A DNA stretch of 64,000 nucleotides. Source: Phylloscopus collybita (Eukaryota; Chordata; Aves; Passeriformes; Phylloscopidae). Below, one piece after another: positions 1-13,035 of the stretch (the first letter of the stretch is position 1; each line of letters opens with the position of its first letter). A program made the position numbers and the translations under genes. The stretch spans positions 14,661,001 through 14,725,000 of the forward strand of contig JAJNNQ010000006.1 of assembly GCA_027886175.1 (NCBI GenBank), read 5' to 3'. The notes below the pieces were generated by a model. It was not told the origin of the DNA, searched no databases, and worked only from the letters and a program-made list of their open reading frames with translations.

Positions 1-3000
1 TAAACTCAGAAATCAAGAGATCATGGGAGGGAAAAAAGGAAAATGTTGAGATAAATCTAGGAGATAGTACAACTATTTCATGGGCTATTTCCTGGCTTCC
101 ACTCTACAAAGGTCAAAGCAAAGAAATAATGCTTTTCTTATAAAGGGAAGAAATCCACCTTTCACATTACTACATTTTTTAATTATAACACATTAGAGGC
201 TACATCTGTATTTTTTTTTTTTTTAAGGGGCTGGGAAATAATCTTAAGCACCTATCTGGCTCCTGACCTTAAAGTTTTCTCTCGTTTTATTTCAAACCAG
301 TAAAGCCCTCACCCCTGCTCTTATCTAGCGGAGAGTAGCTTTTGGGTGTGTGTATGTAACAGAGCTGGTGTCACTTGCTCTGAGGGTCAGGAGTCAGCTC
401 CTTTTACTCAATGGCAGAAAGATAGGTATGGTATTGAGCAGAGAGGTATAGGGATAGAAAGTACTGACTGGGACTCTCAAGGTCTTTAACACACACAACA
501 ATAGAGAGTCATCATTAATGCAATTTACAATATAGACAGAAGTTAACCTGTTGATACAGACTGAAGAACAGGTCATAATATTCAGATAGACAATGATGTT
601 GATAAACCAGCTATGTAAAACTAAAAATTTTAGTGTCCTTAAGAAAAAAAAAAAAAAAAGAAAAAAGAAAAAAATGTGTTTTAAAGAAGTATTAAGAAGA
701 TTTAGGTAGTGTTAGAGAGTATTCTTTCTTGCTATGCCTGAAGAAAAAAATATGGAGAGGGATGAGTACAATAATAATTTTTCCTACAGCTATTGAAAAG
801 GTGAAAAGCTTCAAAATTATATAGAGAATAAAACTGTACTTCCTGTTACTAAATCACAGTGTAAATTTAAGAACGGACTGAGGAGCAAGACAAGAAAAGG
901 TCATGACTCTTGGTGAGAGAGTGAAGAAAGAGAGTGGAGCATAAGTATATTTTATATAGACAAAGATACGTCTGTTCTGGTAGTGATGATGAGAGCCTGT
1001 CATGGGAGCAGCATTTCTGAGGAGAAACAAATGCTAGGCATTTGAACCTGAGGAAAGGCTCATGATAAATATGCTGATGAGATTATGTGTCTATAGAGCA
1101 GACAGAAATGATAGTGCTTGTTAATTGAGGAAGAAGGTAATACAGAAGGTTTGGCCAATAAATTTGCTTCATAAGTTAAGAGTTTGTTTTTATTTTAACT
1201 AGTGGAGAAAAATTTAGTAGAAAATCAGATTATCATTTCAGTCTAACAAAAGTGGAAAAAACAGGTAGATTAATGACTTGTTCCAGTAAAGTCAGCTTTA
1301 TTTTGTGTCTGTGCTTGAATTTGCCCAAAGACAGTGATGAGTTCTTTGACATCAGTGTGAAAAAAATGAAAGAGCATGCTGAACATAACTAGAATTGAAG
1401 AATTAACAGACTCATGAATTATAGAATGCACAAAAAAACCCCCAAAACAATAAAAATATAACTAACTGTCTTCAAACTGGTGGATTAAAGAGATGACTAA
1501 TTACCAATTTTCTTCCTTGGCTAAACAAAATCATGAGAAATTTCTGAAGAGAATTTCAAACCAACTGCAATTGACAGAAAGCTGTTTTGGAGAAGCTATT
1601 GATATTTTATAAATATAAAAACTAGAATTGAAGTAAGTTATCTATGGTTTGTGATTTTTTTCCCCCTCAAGTTTGTACTGTTTGATTTTGGGGAAATGAT
1701 GCTGCTCCCATATGTGTTTGCAATGTATGACCAATTTATTTCATATTGAAGGTTCAATTGTTAACTAGATTCCTGTTCAACTCTAAGCATGTATATAATT
1801 GTGCTGTCCCCGTTAGTAGTTTCAACAGCTTAAAAATTTTTAGCAAAACTTTTTAAAATATTGATTCATCAAAAACTTCTTTGTGCTGATGGAATTTTTC
1901 TGTGTTCAGTGCTCCAGACTGAAGGCAGAACTGAGGCAGCTACTATCATGCCATATTGTCATCCCAGAGCAGGGCCTGGAGCACACAAATGCTCCTGAGC
2001 TGGTTCCTCCAATGACAGATTTAGAACACAGACAGTAAATCTGAGTCTTTTTAGGCTGAGTTATCTCAGACCAAGAGCTCTGGCTACCCTTGGTTAGGTC
2101 TTCATGTTTTTCTCTGCAAAACATAATTTGCTTGGAGTCTGTCCCACTGAAGAATTAACACAACTTATTTTACCTGTGCATACCTTTTTGATTGACATGT
2201 CATATGCATATCTGAACACCTTGTTATACATTCCTATCAGATCAGTTATTTACTTTAAAAGAAAGGGAGGATTTAATGATAGCAGTCTTTTAACATTTAA
2301 TTTATCATCTTTTTGATACTTAACTAAGGAACATTTTTCATATGGCTTCAGTTTGTAAGCAGTTTTTCAATCAGCTGAGGATTTGTCTGTCAATATTCCA
2401 TTGTCTAAACTACTTAGAACAGTTGATATAGTATCAAATGGCTTCTTCAAGTTCAAATGCTGCATTATGTTTGGCAGTTTAGCTGTTTCTATTTTTAATT
2501 CCTAAAAAAGTAAATTGAATTTTAGTCTGACTAAATATTTAAAAATATTTTATTACCTATCTTTAATTTATTTCAACTCCATTGTGCCTGATTCTTGTAC
2601 TTGACTTGATTTTTCTGCTTAATTGTTTTCGTAGATCATTCAATTTCAAATAATATTCAGAGAATAATTTCAATCTTTTACTTTGTTACTCATTGTCTCA
2701 AAGTTTATGAGACTTCCTTTACTTACTTCTCTTTGGCTCAGGGAAATGACACAGCTGGATTTATTTGGTTTTATTCATATTAAGGTGCACTGTTGTCATG
2801 GTGCAACATTGCTGACCTAAAAACATTTTCTTAATGAATATGTTTAAAATTCAATCAGCCAGCAATTACATTTCACGAGACAAGACAGGTATCTGAGTAC
2901 AGAACTTGAGAAGCAGTGTCTTGGACATAGGCATTCATAGAAAATTCCACTAGAAACAAACTAGTTTGTTTCTCTAGATTTCTCATTGAAATTTTCTCCC

Positions 3001-4817
3001 ATTGAACAGACCCCAATTCCCCAGCCTCTATATATCTAAATAATCCAACATGCAGTCCTTCAGAAAAGGTAGAAATTTTTTTTGGAAAAAATAATTCTGG
3101 AAGTTAAAAAGATCCTATATAAAGAAGTGGAGCTCCTCTCTTTATGATCTTTTCATGAGGTCTGTTTTCATTCACTGTACTGATTGTATGTTTCAGTTCT
3201 CTGCATTTTTGTGTTGTGCTTTAATAAAATTACTACAGATTTTGCCTCATTTCATTTTAAAAAAGGAGAAAAAAAAAGAAAAAAAGTCAAGCACAAATCA
3301 TTTTACAGAAGCACATTCAGACCTTGCTTTTGTTTTTGCAGCAGAAGGAATCTGTCTGAAATATAATTAATCACTTCCTTCACCTGCATGTCTCTGTGCA
3401 TAGCTATATATGCTCATTCTCTTCACACTCTTTCACTTAAGAAACAGATGTTACTTGCTCCAACAGGAAGGAAAAGGTGCTAGCAGTCTCACAGAGAACA
3501 GCTGGGTATGTAGAGCTTATTATAATCCTGCAACAGTTTATTCTTTGCAAGACTGACTTATTGCTTTCCACTTACCCGTATACAAAACTTCCTGTGGCCG
3601 GAGGAAATACACCCCTGTCATCCACTTAAAGGAATGTATCACCCAGCTCTAGCTCTTTCCAAGTCTCTAAGTGTCTCCTAAGGTACAATCCGTTTTAAAA
3701 ATTTAGTTCAAGAGACTTGGCAATCACAATTGCAGCATTTACAGCAATTAGGAGCAGTAAATGACTGTGTATTCTTCTGTAAGTCATTTGGATTCTTACT
3801 GCATTTGTAGTCTGAAAGTCTTTGTCCTGTACACCCACGGTTAAGTGAATGTCAGAACACCACAACAAAGCAACCTTCTCTCAGGCAATTTCCTCTGATG
3901 GCCAGCATCAGGAGTTAAAGCTAAACATTCAAGGTGCTCAGGGATGAGATACAAGCCTGAATTTTCAAACCCTGTTGCATGCACATAGTAAAATTGGGAA
4001 AGCAGTTTCATACTTTGTGAAGACTGAAGTAAATTGACTTTACAAGTATTTTAATTTTACCTGGGTGCAAGAAGAGAGATTTTCCCATGTCTAATTCAGA
4101 AATTAAATAAAAATGAAAGGACTTTAATAAAGCTTTCTCACTTAAATTTTACAATGCCACCCCCTTTCCTTAACTTGCATGTCTTTGCTATGCTGAATCA
4201 GTCTTCTTTTTCTGTCAACAATGAAAGGTTTGACAATCTTCCTGAACAGTGCCAAGTCCTGTGTTGCCTATTCTGTGTTGCAGTAACAGAGACAAAAGTA
4301 AATCTAGTCCAAAATTGCTGGGCATCCCCCCTGCAAAACAGTGTTTGTGCAGAAGCTAGGATGAAAGCCTCATGTGCTGACATCCAGCTGTGGCCTGATA
4401 AAAGCACTGCTCATTGTAAAGGTAGATCGTGCTTCTAAGGACACCCAGGAACCTTATGACTAATAGGAGAATCTAAAACTAAGGCATTAAAGATTTATGC
4501 ATGGACTTTCTTTTGTGTTTTGAGGTAGATTGTTGGTATAGAACCCCTTAAATTCTATGTCTTTAAAGGAATAAAGTAACCAAAAGGAAAATCGGAACAT
4601 TTAGGATGAGAAGTTGTTTCCTTGGTACTCAAACAGTGGTAAGAGTTCAGCTCAAAACCAGGAACTTAAAATATCAGTGATTCTATATTGTAGTGGTGCC
4701 AAAAGATGAGAAAAGCTGCTCTGTTAAATTTCTTTGTAACTATGTGTACAGATTTCTTCCTGTGGTTTTTTTTCTGGCAAATACTGAAGAGGTTGATGCA
4801 GTTAACCATATGCACAG
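1..4817. other. Gene-free AT-rich DNA
   Basis: I see no gene here. Short open frames on both strands (for example 4154-4438) have no recognisable domain and no splice context. The stretch holds A/T homopolymers (644-674 is A-rich), a 22-bp perfect palindrome at 2952-2973 and an ETS/RUNX-like motif cluster at 3586-3607. No CR1 or other dispersed repeat could be recognised by eye. Confidence 0.7.
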
Positions 4818-4867
4818 ATCGTGCTTCCAGGGACACCTTCCTCTAGACCAGGTTGCTCAAAGCAGTT
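4818..4867 (-). mobile_element. CR1 3'-UTR fragment, very short
   Basis: About 50 bases here read like part of the CR1 3' region in reverse orientation. The stretch includes 'ctagaccaggttgctcaaag', a phrase typical of avian CR1 tails (known from the family). Neither the 3' terminal repeats nor the reverse-transcriptase end is present, so it is a small relic or an internal remnant. The first 24 bases also resemble 4421-4444, which hints at a second, shorter relic there. Confidence is moderate because of the length. Confidence 0.55.
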
Positions 4868-5902
4868 TTGATTTATTGAAAGTACAAAAGTCAATTTGGT
4901 GCTGTACAAGGGTTCCTCTGTCATGCAGTGCATAGACCTAAACTCTATTCATTTGCTGTAGGGGGGCAGGGGCGTGTCCTAGCATGCTTTGTGTTGACAG
5001 AATATCAAACTAGACCAGACAAATTATAACAAGAGGAAGTCAAATGTTCCTGGAAAAATAGCAGGTGGAAAAAAAAAGAGAAGTGTTTAGAAGTTAAATT
5101 ATAATTTTCTCTAATCATTTCCACTCAGTGTAAGAACAGATGTGAAGCACATGATTTATAAGATGAGCATTTTACCAGGACAAAAAAAAAATAGGGAAAG
5201 AAGAATAGAGAACATAACCAACTGGAAAAATATGAATAAATGATTGTGATTTTGTTGGACTGGAGATGGTCTGTGTTTCATGGCAACGGCTAGGCTAGGC
5301 CTAGTTAGAGGAGGTCATAGTTTGAAGAGCATAATTTTACTACCATGATTACATGGGGCAATGAAATCTTCTAAAAATCGATTGAATAGTCACTTTCCTT
5401 TGTGTTCATATAAAAGAAAAACACCTCAATTTTTATAGTGTGTCTTTTGCCCAGTGAATGCCTCAAGATAATATGGACTCGGATCATCAGGATTTTTGAT
5501 AATGACAATTTTTTGTAAAAAAAATCAACATATTAACTCCTGCATGACCCAAATCCTCTTTTAACATGCGGATGTCATCATCTCAGTTGCCATTCTTCAG
5601 AGATTCCTAAGAGGTTAGGCTTTCAGGAACAGTATAGCATAGCAAAAGTGATTTTTTTTTTCTGCAGTGGAACCATTGCTAAATTTGATTTTAAGCTGGG
5701 TGAAACGTTGCTTAGCACTGTGATGCTGTTCCTGCAAATGTCATACTGCCTTCAATAATGTTATAAAAGGTGCTTTGGTAGGTAACACCAAACTGGTGCA
5801 CTAGCCAAAATATATTACATCTAGGAGGACATCTCCATCTCCAGTAAAAATATGATCATATTTTTGTGGTATATTTATGCATCTATGTGTTTTTTTATCT
5901 TC

Positions 5903-5905
<3 letters not shown>

Positions 5906-5933
<28 letters not shown>
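5906..5933. repeat. Poly(A) tract, 28 bases
   Basis: This is an uninterrupted run of 28 A. No AATAAA signal sits in the usual position upstream and no recognisable retrocopy body adjoins it, so I treat it as a simple homopolymer rather than a retroposon tail. Confidence 0.9.
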
Positions 5934-5936
<3 letters not shown>

Positions 5937-8520
5937 GATAACAGACTGAATGAAATTTAAAAAAGATTCTTATCTCCTGTGTTTATTTGCTATATTGTAT
6001 TTTAGATTGTTTTCTTATTCATATGAAAACCACATGAAACCTAAGCAAATACATCTTATTGTAGGATGTTATATTTACCATTTTAATTATTTGTGCTAAA
6101 AAGGAAAACAACAGGGCTGTTCAGTTAAGGGTTCATACCTCTCCCGCATTAAGAATTTTTTTCATTCTGGATTTTCTGGAACTTTTCTCAGCTCTGCAGG
6201 AAAGACAAGTTGGTTGAAGTCCATAGCATATCTACTAGCTATTCATGCTGAGAAATCCTGAATTACCTGTAGTACACCTAAAAATGAAAAAAAAGCGGGG
6301 AAAACTCATTTTTTGTAGTATCAGTTTAACTATGTGAAACTGGTTGCAGCTGCATGAAACTGTCTTTATGTGACTCTGATAGTAACGGCTACAGTAGAGA
6401 CATTGGAAGGTTTTTTAAGTACTGTTACTTGTGAGGTCATGACAACATCTGAAAAAGAAATAAAACAAAACATATGAATAATAGGAAGTAAATTGCTTCA
6501 GTTCACAGAAGGAGCTTAAAATAAGCTAGTTTTCATTTACAGAATGAGAAAGGAAGTCAATTGTGTGTACAAACTCTTACTGTCTTTGGTAGGCAGTGGT
6601 AGAGTATCGACAGCAAAATAGTGATTGATTTGCAGCAGAATTTTAAAGCAAATTTCCTCCTATAATTTGCTAAATATAATTTTAAATATTTTCAGCAGAA
6701 CCCCCCAAAAGTACAAAGAACTCTTGCAATCCACAGTGATCAATGGACAATAGTCATATGAAGTAAATCAGAGCAGAGAAAGGCTGATGCAGGTGGATGT
6801 GTTTCCACCTGATAATGAATCAGCTTTTCTCGATGCTATGTCTAAACCATGCTGTGGGTAAGAACTGACTCAACCAAATACATGGACTTCATGACTTTTC
6901 ATGTAATTTTATTTTCCTTAGTTCCAGCAAGAACCTCAAAAGGAAGGCTACATAGAGAGGGACCTAAAACATATAAAATTTTGGGTGTTGTTTCTAAGGA
7001 TTTACAATGCTGAGTTACAAACTGACCTATCGAAGAAAAACAAAGAGCCAGGATCATCAGTGTGGGATTTGGGACAGCCAGCCTGCCAAGGGACAAAATC
7101 TAAGCTAAGGAACAGGATGCACTGAAGAAAAGTGTGTTTGAACCAAATTTTCACCTGGACTCAGGTGTTTTTCTCCAAACTGTAGAAATCAGGATTCATG
7201 GTGTGTTGTCTGCTTGTTTGAGATATGTGTGCAATAGTTAAACATTATGATTAGCAATTGTAATTATTATAATGGATATTCATGTAATGAGAATACTGTA
7301 AATATTTTCAGGGAAACCAATCTTTCACACACTTCCACAATTAAGTTTAGAAATATCTGACACTCAGAGATCACACAATGGCACAGTTTATCTCAAAGCA
7401 TTTTTCCTTTCTTACTATCCAGAATATTTATTCCTCATAGTCTTGGAGCCTTGGTTTCAAATCCCATCATCCACAAAATTTTTGTAGTAACTTCAATAAA
7501 AAAATAAACAGCAAAGAGACAAGGAATGTATTTTTAAATTTCTTTTATTACAGAAATATACAGAAATAACAGACCTAGTCAGTACTTACACTGAAAGACA
7601 AAATCACAATTTTTAGCAATCTTTGAGATAAGAAAACTCAGAAGTGAATAATAAATAGCAAGCAAGAAAAAAGTATATAAGCATTTAAGTCAATAGACAG
7701 TTGTTCACAGACATTTCTAAATTTTTCTATTCTCAAGCCTAGAAGAGAGATTTCATCTGAGTTTTAAAGTATCAGAATCAAATTATGATGCTATATTTCT
7801 TGATTTTACAATGCTCTTTTATAGTTGAACTCCTTTTTGTAAGAGTTAAAGCAATTATGATGCTGAGAAATAAATATTAATAAAAGTTTGAAGGAAATGG
7901 TCAGTTTAACAGCACAAAATATTCAATGGTGGTTCAGTATAGAAACCAAGCAAAGCAAAGAACAATTATATCTCCACTTGAAGAATCAAAGACTTCCTCT
8001 AAATTCTCATTTTATTACTTATGGAAGTTTCCATTATCTCTCATTTAGAAGGTATGTCTGACCTGCTGATACCAAAGATCTTATAAATGCTGCTAAATTT
8101 GCAGTTATATCCTAAACCAGCAATTATCTCTTGTTTTTTCTTCATGTTAATCTGCACATCCCAGATAGCCTTGGTGAAGCATACCAAACTTTTCCACTTT
8201 GGGGATCTGGCTCTCTTTAACAGGGCTGCATAATAAAATTTCTGTACAACTTTCACACAGACTTGTAAAACCTGGTAATATCTTGCACAGAAAAACAAAA
8301 CCTTTGCTATCCTGTGGAAATTATTACGGAGCAAAAAATACAAGATGTGGTTTAAAGTAACTTTTGAGTTCATGGCCTCATAGGGTTGCTTGACTTACAA
8401 GGTTCAAGGGTAGCAAATAAGAAATCATTTCCACTAGAGGAGAACACTCTACTTGTCTGTAGCATAGGGTCAAATGAGGCCTTGATTTTTATCCTGACAG
8501 CAATGAAACAAGTGAAGTAA

Positions 8521-8547
8521 TTTTTTTTTATTTTTTTTTTTTTTTTT
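8521..8547. repeat. T-rich tract
   Basis: Twenty-six T with one interrupting A at 8530. A simple homopolymer; nothing ties it to a mobile element. Confidence 0.9.
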
Positions 8548-10255
8548 GATAAAGAACATCACTGTGGAGGATGAATAGAATCTGGAATTTATTTCATTGT
8601 CCTTTGCCAATAATACATCGCTTAACTATGGGAAGCGCATTTCTATGCTGCAGAGATTAAAAACATTCTAACCAAAAGCAGCTGCCAACCAGTTGCAAAT
8701 CACATCTTTCATAACTATGCTAATTCAGCTTGAAATCCTGGTGACTTCTTTCTGAAGTATTTGACTTTAAAATAAATGTCCATTTTATTCAACAAAACAG
8801 AAATACATTACGTTGTTGCAAAACTGATGAGCATACTGAAACATTTGCTACATCTCCAGATTGTAATAGGACATTGTGTCACCACATTGAGTTCTCATGA
8901 CCACATCAAAATCTGCCTTCTGTGGTATGGCCCAACTTTCCTCAGCATGATGAGATGAATGCAAAGTCTGTTTTCTCTTCAAAGGGTTTAATGGCTTGGG
9001 GCTATGGTTTTTGGAAGAGGGCTATGACACAAAGAAACTGTCTATGAAAGAGATATGCTATGGAGTAAAAGGTAGTTATCCCAAAGTTTAAGATAAGTTC
9101 CCAGAGGAACAAAGGGGAACAACTGTACTTGTTGCTACAGTCTATGTACTGTCTTCCAATTTAAACACATATCATTCAGGGTATACTGCAAAATGAGATT
9201 TAAAACAAAAACAAACAAACAACTTTGGTAATGTAGGAAGTAAAAGAACCCATTAAAAAGTCATTTAATGACTTCTGAAAGAAGGACTGACTTTGAGGTG
9301 GCACATAGATTTGAAGCAGGAAAAAAAAATCAGGCTTATTTGAAAAATATGTGTCTTGAGATTTCCAAACCATGTAAGATTGGTCTAACTCCACAGCCAT
9401 GAAAGTTGGTTGAATACCCTCTTGGCTTGTAACTTCACTGACATAATCTGGAATATTTTTAACAGAGGTCATTAACAAAAGATTCATATTTCAAAAAAGT
9501 CTGCAGTTTTGTAATTTTTAGTAGTTTCAAAAAGAAGAAATCAAACTATTTTGGTATTCTCAGTAATAAATAGAATGTGGTCAAATTTGTGTAGTCAAAT
9601 TTGCAGAGCCTTCTGAGCTTGTTCTTATTCTCTTCCTAGAGTAAGTAGTTAAAATTAGATATGCTCTTTCTAAAATCTTAAGAAATTAAGGGAAGAAAAA
9701 GTAAAGAAACACTACCAAATCCCATTTCTTTTCTATAAAGTATATTTTAAAGGGAGATTTGGCTCTCAATAGTCATATTGTTTTTTTCATTAATTAGATA
9801 GATGAAGAAAGCAATTTAAAATACACCTCCAAATATTTTTATCTCTTGCTCTGAAAGTATATGCTATGACATATGAAAACATAATGCATCATGCAAAAAT
9901 CTTGCTAATAACTTTTTTTGTTTCTTTAAATAAACTTTCAGTTTCCTCAAGTAGTATAAAACAATCCCACCTGAGATGGTAAAACTCCACTTAAAAAAAC
10001 CCAAACAGGCAAATTTGCTGATTTTTTTTTTTTTTTTCAGAAACCTCCTTGGATTTGGCATAGCAAACACTGAACTGGAGTCAGTAAGTCTGGCTGGATT
10101 CAGGCTGTTGTTTCTGGTCTGTGTTGTCCAGGGAATTTTATAGCACCTGCATCATTGGAAAGACACATAATTCAAGTTCACTGGCATTTTGGATAATGGA
10201 TACCTTTATTTTCTTTGATATACATTATTTTTTAGAAGGCATGACTCACCCTTTC

Positions 10256-10585
10256 TTCATAGAACCACAGAATGGTTTGGGTTGGAAACCATTTGGATTG
10301 GAAGGAACCTTTAAAGACCATCTAGACCAATCCAGCTACCAAGGACAGGGATATAAACATTAAATTTCACTAGATCTGGTTGCTTAAAGCCCCATTCAAT
10401 CTGGTCTTGAACACTTGCAATGAGGCACCCACAACTTACCTGGGCAAGTTGTTCCAACCTCTTATTGCCCTCATCATCAAATATTTCTTCCTTATGTCAA
10501 CATAAACCTACCTTCTTTCAATGAGCAGCACTACTCCTTGTTCTGTCACTACTGACAGAACTATCCCCATCTACAGATATTAGTA
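10256..10585 (-). mobile_element. CR1 retrotransposon fragment (3' UTR), minus strand
   Basis: The left edge 'catagaaccacagaatggtt' is the reverse complement of a CR1 3' terminus, whose family hallmark is short ATTCTRTG-type repeats. It is followed by the usual order of CR1 3'-UTR phrases in reverse: 'ggttggaa', 'gaccatctagacc', 'tggttgcttaaagcc', then text corresponding to 'gggcaagttgttccaacc' and 'tttcttccttatgtcaacat'. The copy is heavily mutated and has a small internal duplication of 'ttggaaaccatttggattgga'. It is 5'-truncated, as nearly all CR1 copies are, and ends near 10585 where similarity fades. No coding capacity remains. An open frame at 10121-10363 runs into its edge by chance. 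Confidence 0.88.
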
Positions 10586-13003
10586 TCAACACGGGTATGG
10601 TGGCCTATACATTTCTATTTCTCTGCCATGAAATGGAACTGTTATTCCCTTTCTACTGCCAGATCATGCCTGGATATTTCTTCTTTCCTACTTCCTTATG
10701 CAGTCTTCTGCTGAAGTATGCAATTATTTTCTGTGACTAGTTTTTCTACTTCCTGTTTTTTGGTTGCTTAATTTTTAATTTTTTAATACTATTTTTGGTT
10801 CTTTTCTCTTGAGAAAGGGTACCACTGTATATATCTGACTTATTCTCTCTCATCCTTAACCCAGTCTTGATTAGGAGAACATAAAATGGGACATAGTCCA
10901 AAAACTAGTGCATCTGGTATATTTTTTAATTTTGGCTCAGCTACCTAACCAGAAGTTGAAGAATGGAAGGATTGAAGCCATCTGGCAGAAGCAGTATGAG
11001 GAGATACTGCTGTTTTGTTTTTTCAATGGCTCCCTCTCAGCTTTGCAAACCACTTCATTTGAGTTACTCTTGCAGCTGTGGCTAGATCTTTGGCTTCTTG
11101 TCTCTTTACAGCATGGTAAGTACAGGAAGCACATAAGTAAAGGAAGTACAAAATCATTAATTATGAAATCATGCTGTTATTGATTTTTTATATTTATAAC
11201 CTCATTTCATATCTCATTACATCAAATTGTATGCAGGGAATGACACTATTCTCTTGTATATGACTATTTTGTTGGATGTAGTTTTCATCTTAATTGTGGA
11301 CATCTGAAATCTAAAATATAGACCAGAATAAGTTTAATATGAGCTAAATATTTTAAGAGAATTATCTTTAAAGTGAATAATTAAAATGTTTGTTACTTCT
11401 GTATACCAGAAACAGAGAAATTTTGTTACTAAAATTTACTTCTGCACTAACTTGATTGTGTTCATTAACTGAATGACTTCAACAAGCAGTAGAATAAGCA
11501 GAACAAGTAGAGTGATATTCAGCTACTGTGTCAAAGAAATGAGTCTCAGCTTTCGCTTTTACTTAAACCTCTAAAATATTGCAGTCAGCAGAATTCCACT
11601 GACTTAGTGTTAGTCTAAATTAATAACAGCTCCTGGAATCTGTTCCTGGAGGATCAGCTAACAAAATATTCTGTCTAACCTACAAGTGCTTCTACTGAAA
11701 TTATTTGTGGTATTGGAAGAGCGTGGGTAGGATTAATTTCAATGAATTACCACTAGAAAAAAATGTTGAGTTTCCTAAATAGGATGTTGTCTCATTTGAG
11801 ACACAGCACTGATGTTATTGAGATATCCACACTTGGCCAACAAAAATATGGGAAAGAGAAATATCGCTGCCCTTCCAGAAGAGCAGATGGTAGCCCAACA
11901 GCATATCCAAAAGTATCTGTAACAGCACTAGATACTTACTCTTGAAGTAACCCAAATCAATTTCCCAGTCCTGGTGAAGGCAGGCTCATCTTCACTGAAT
12001 GATTCATCTGAGACAAAGATGATCTTGCCTCCCTGCACTGAGGGGTGTGGAACCAGAAACGCTACTGAGATAAAATGATACATTAGAAATATGTTTTGAT
12101 CAAAAGTATGACTAAAATTAATAATTCTCCTTTATTAATGTAGGCAAGGGCCATCAGGTTCTTATATTAAGGGTAGGAGAGAAATAGAAATATTGTTCAA
12201 ATGAAAAAATCTCTTCTGTTGTCTTCAATTAACTCTAAAAAAAAGCAGTTTCACACACCCTTGATCATTCATATTGAGGCCAATGATGCCTTTGCTGTCT
12301 ATTTTATTGGGAGTATGATCTAATCACATTTTTTTTGCACAAAGTATAAAGATAGTTGGTCATTTAAAGCTGTGTAACATATACCATCAAAATATCTGTG
12401 GAAAAAGTAGAAAGAAACTTTTATAACTTGAAGCACAGATAGTTCTTGCAGATCATCTGGCAAAACACCTGAACAAGGAAAAAAAATAGTAGGAAAGAAG
12501 AAAAATGCCAAAAAAAGAGAGACAGAAAGAGAAAGAGAGGTCTGTTTTTAATCTCCATGCCTGTCATTTATTTCTTTTACACAAAAAGTATGGGACACAG
12601 GTGGCTGAATGTCAAAGATCGTACCCTGTGTGCATGCTTCATAAGGCATGGGACAAATATATGAAACAGGCTGGGCAAACAGAAAAATCACAAGAAATTG
12701 GTGCATTTTTAGTGAACCAGGTCAAAGGTTACACTGCTTTTGGTGTTTTACAAATGTTTGACAGATTAAATGCCCAACTCCCATGGTTAGCAAATAAGCC
12801 ATGCATAAGAAATAAAACTTCATTCAGTGTCCTTATTGTGAGGGATCAGGGTCAGCTAGCCTATGTAGCACATGTATGCTCTCAGTAGACATGCACACTC
12901 CTGAACTATGGTGGATTTTGGAAATCACATATTAAAATAATTTGGTAATGGTAAATTAACACCCTGGTAAAGGATTAAAAAAGGATCTCAAAATGGATTA
13001 ATT

Positions 13004-13035
13004 AAATCTCAAAAAGTATAAATCTCAAAAAGTAG
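13004..13035. repeat. Tandem duplication, 16-bp unit x2
   Basis: 'aaatctcaaaaagtat' is followed immediately by 'aaatctcaaaaagtag'. The units match at 15 of 16 positions. This is a small local slippage duplication. Confidence 0.9.

Larger units (their letters stand above)
4868..10255. other. Gene-free AT-rich DNA
   Basis: No gene is supported. The longest open frame is 110 codons on the minus strand at 8041-8373; it has no recognisable motif and is near chance expectation. Contents worth noting are a 28-base A tract (5906-5933), T tracts near 8521-8547 and 10022-10037, and a paired inverted E-box at 6783-6824. Confidence 0.65.

Noticed and set aside
11040..11120. Acceptor-like 'ttactcttgcag' and strong donor-like 'catggtaagta' suggesting a small exon
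   Set aside because: The implied exon is only 40 bases (11076-11115), the peptide is not recognised, and isolated splice-like sites are common in long introns and deserts.
12505..12888. 127-codon open frame starting with a Lys/Glu/Arg-rich stretch
   Set aside because: The charged start is a purine-rich low-complexity run; the rest matches nothing I recognise. The DNA could be conserved non-coding sequence instead.
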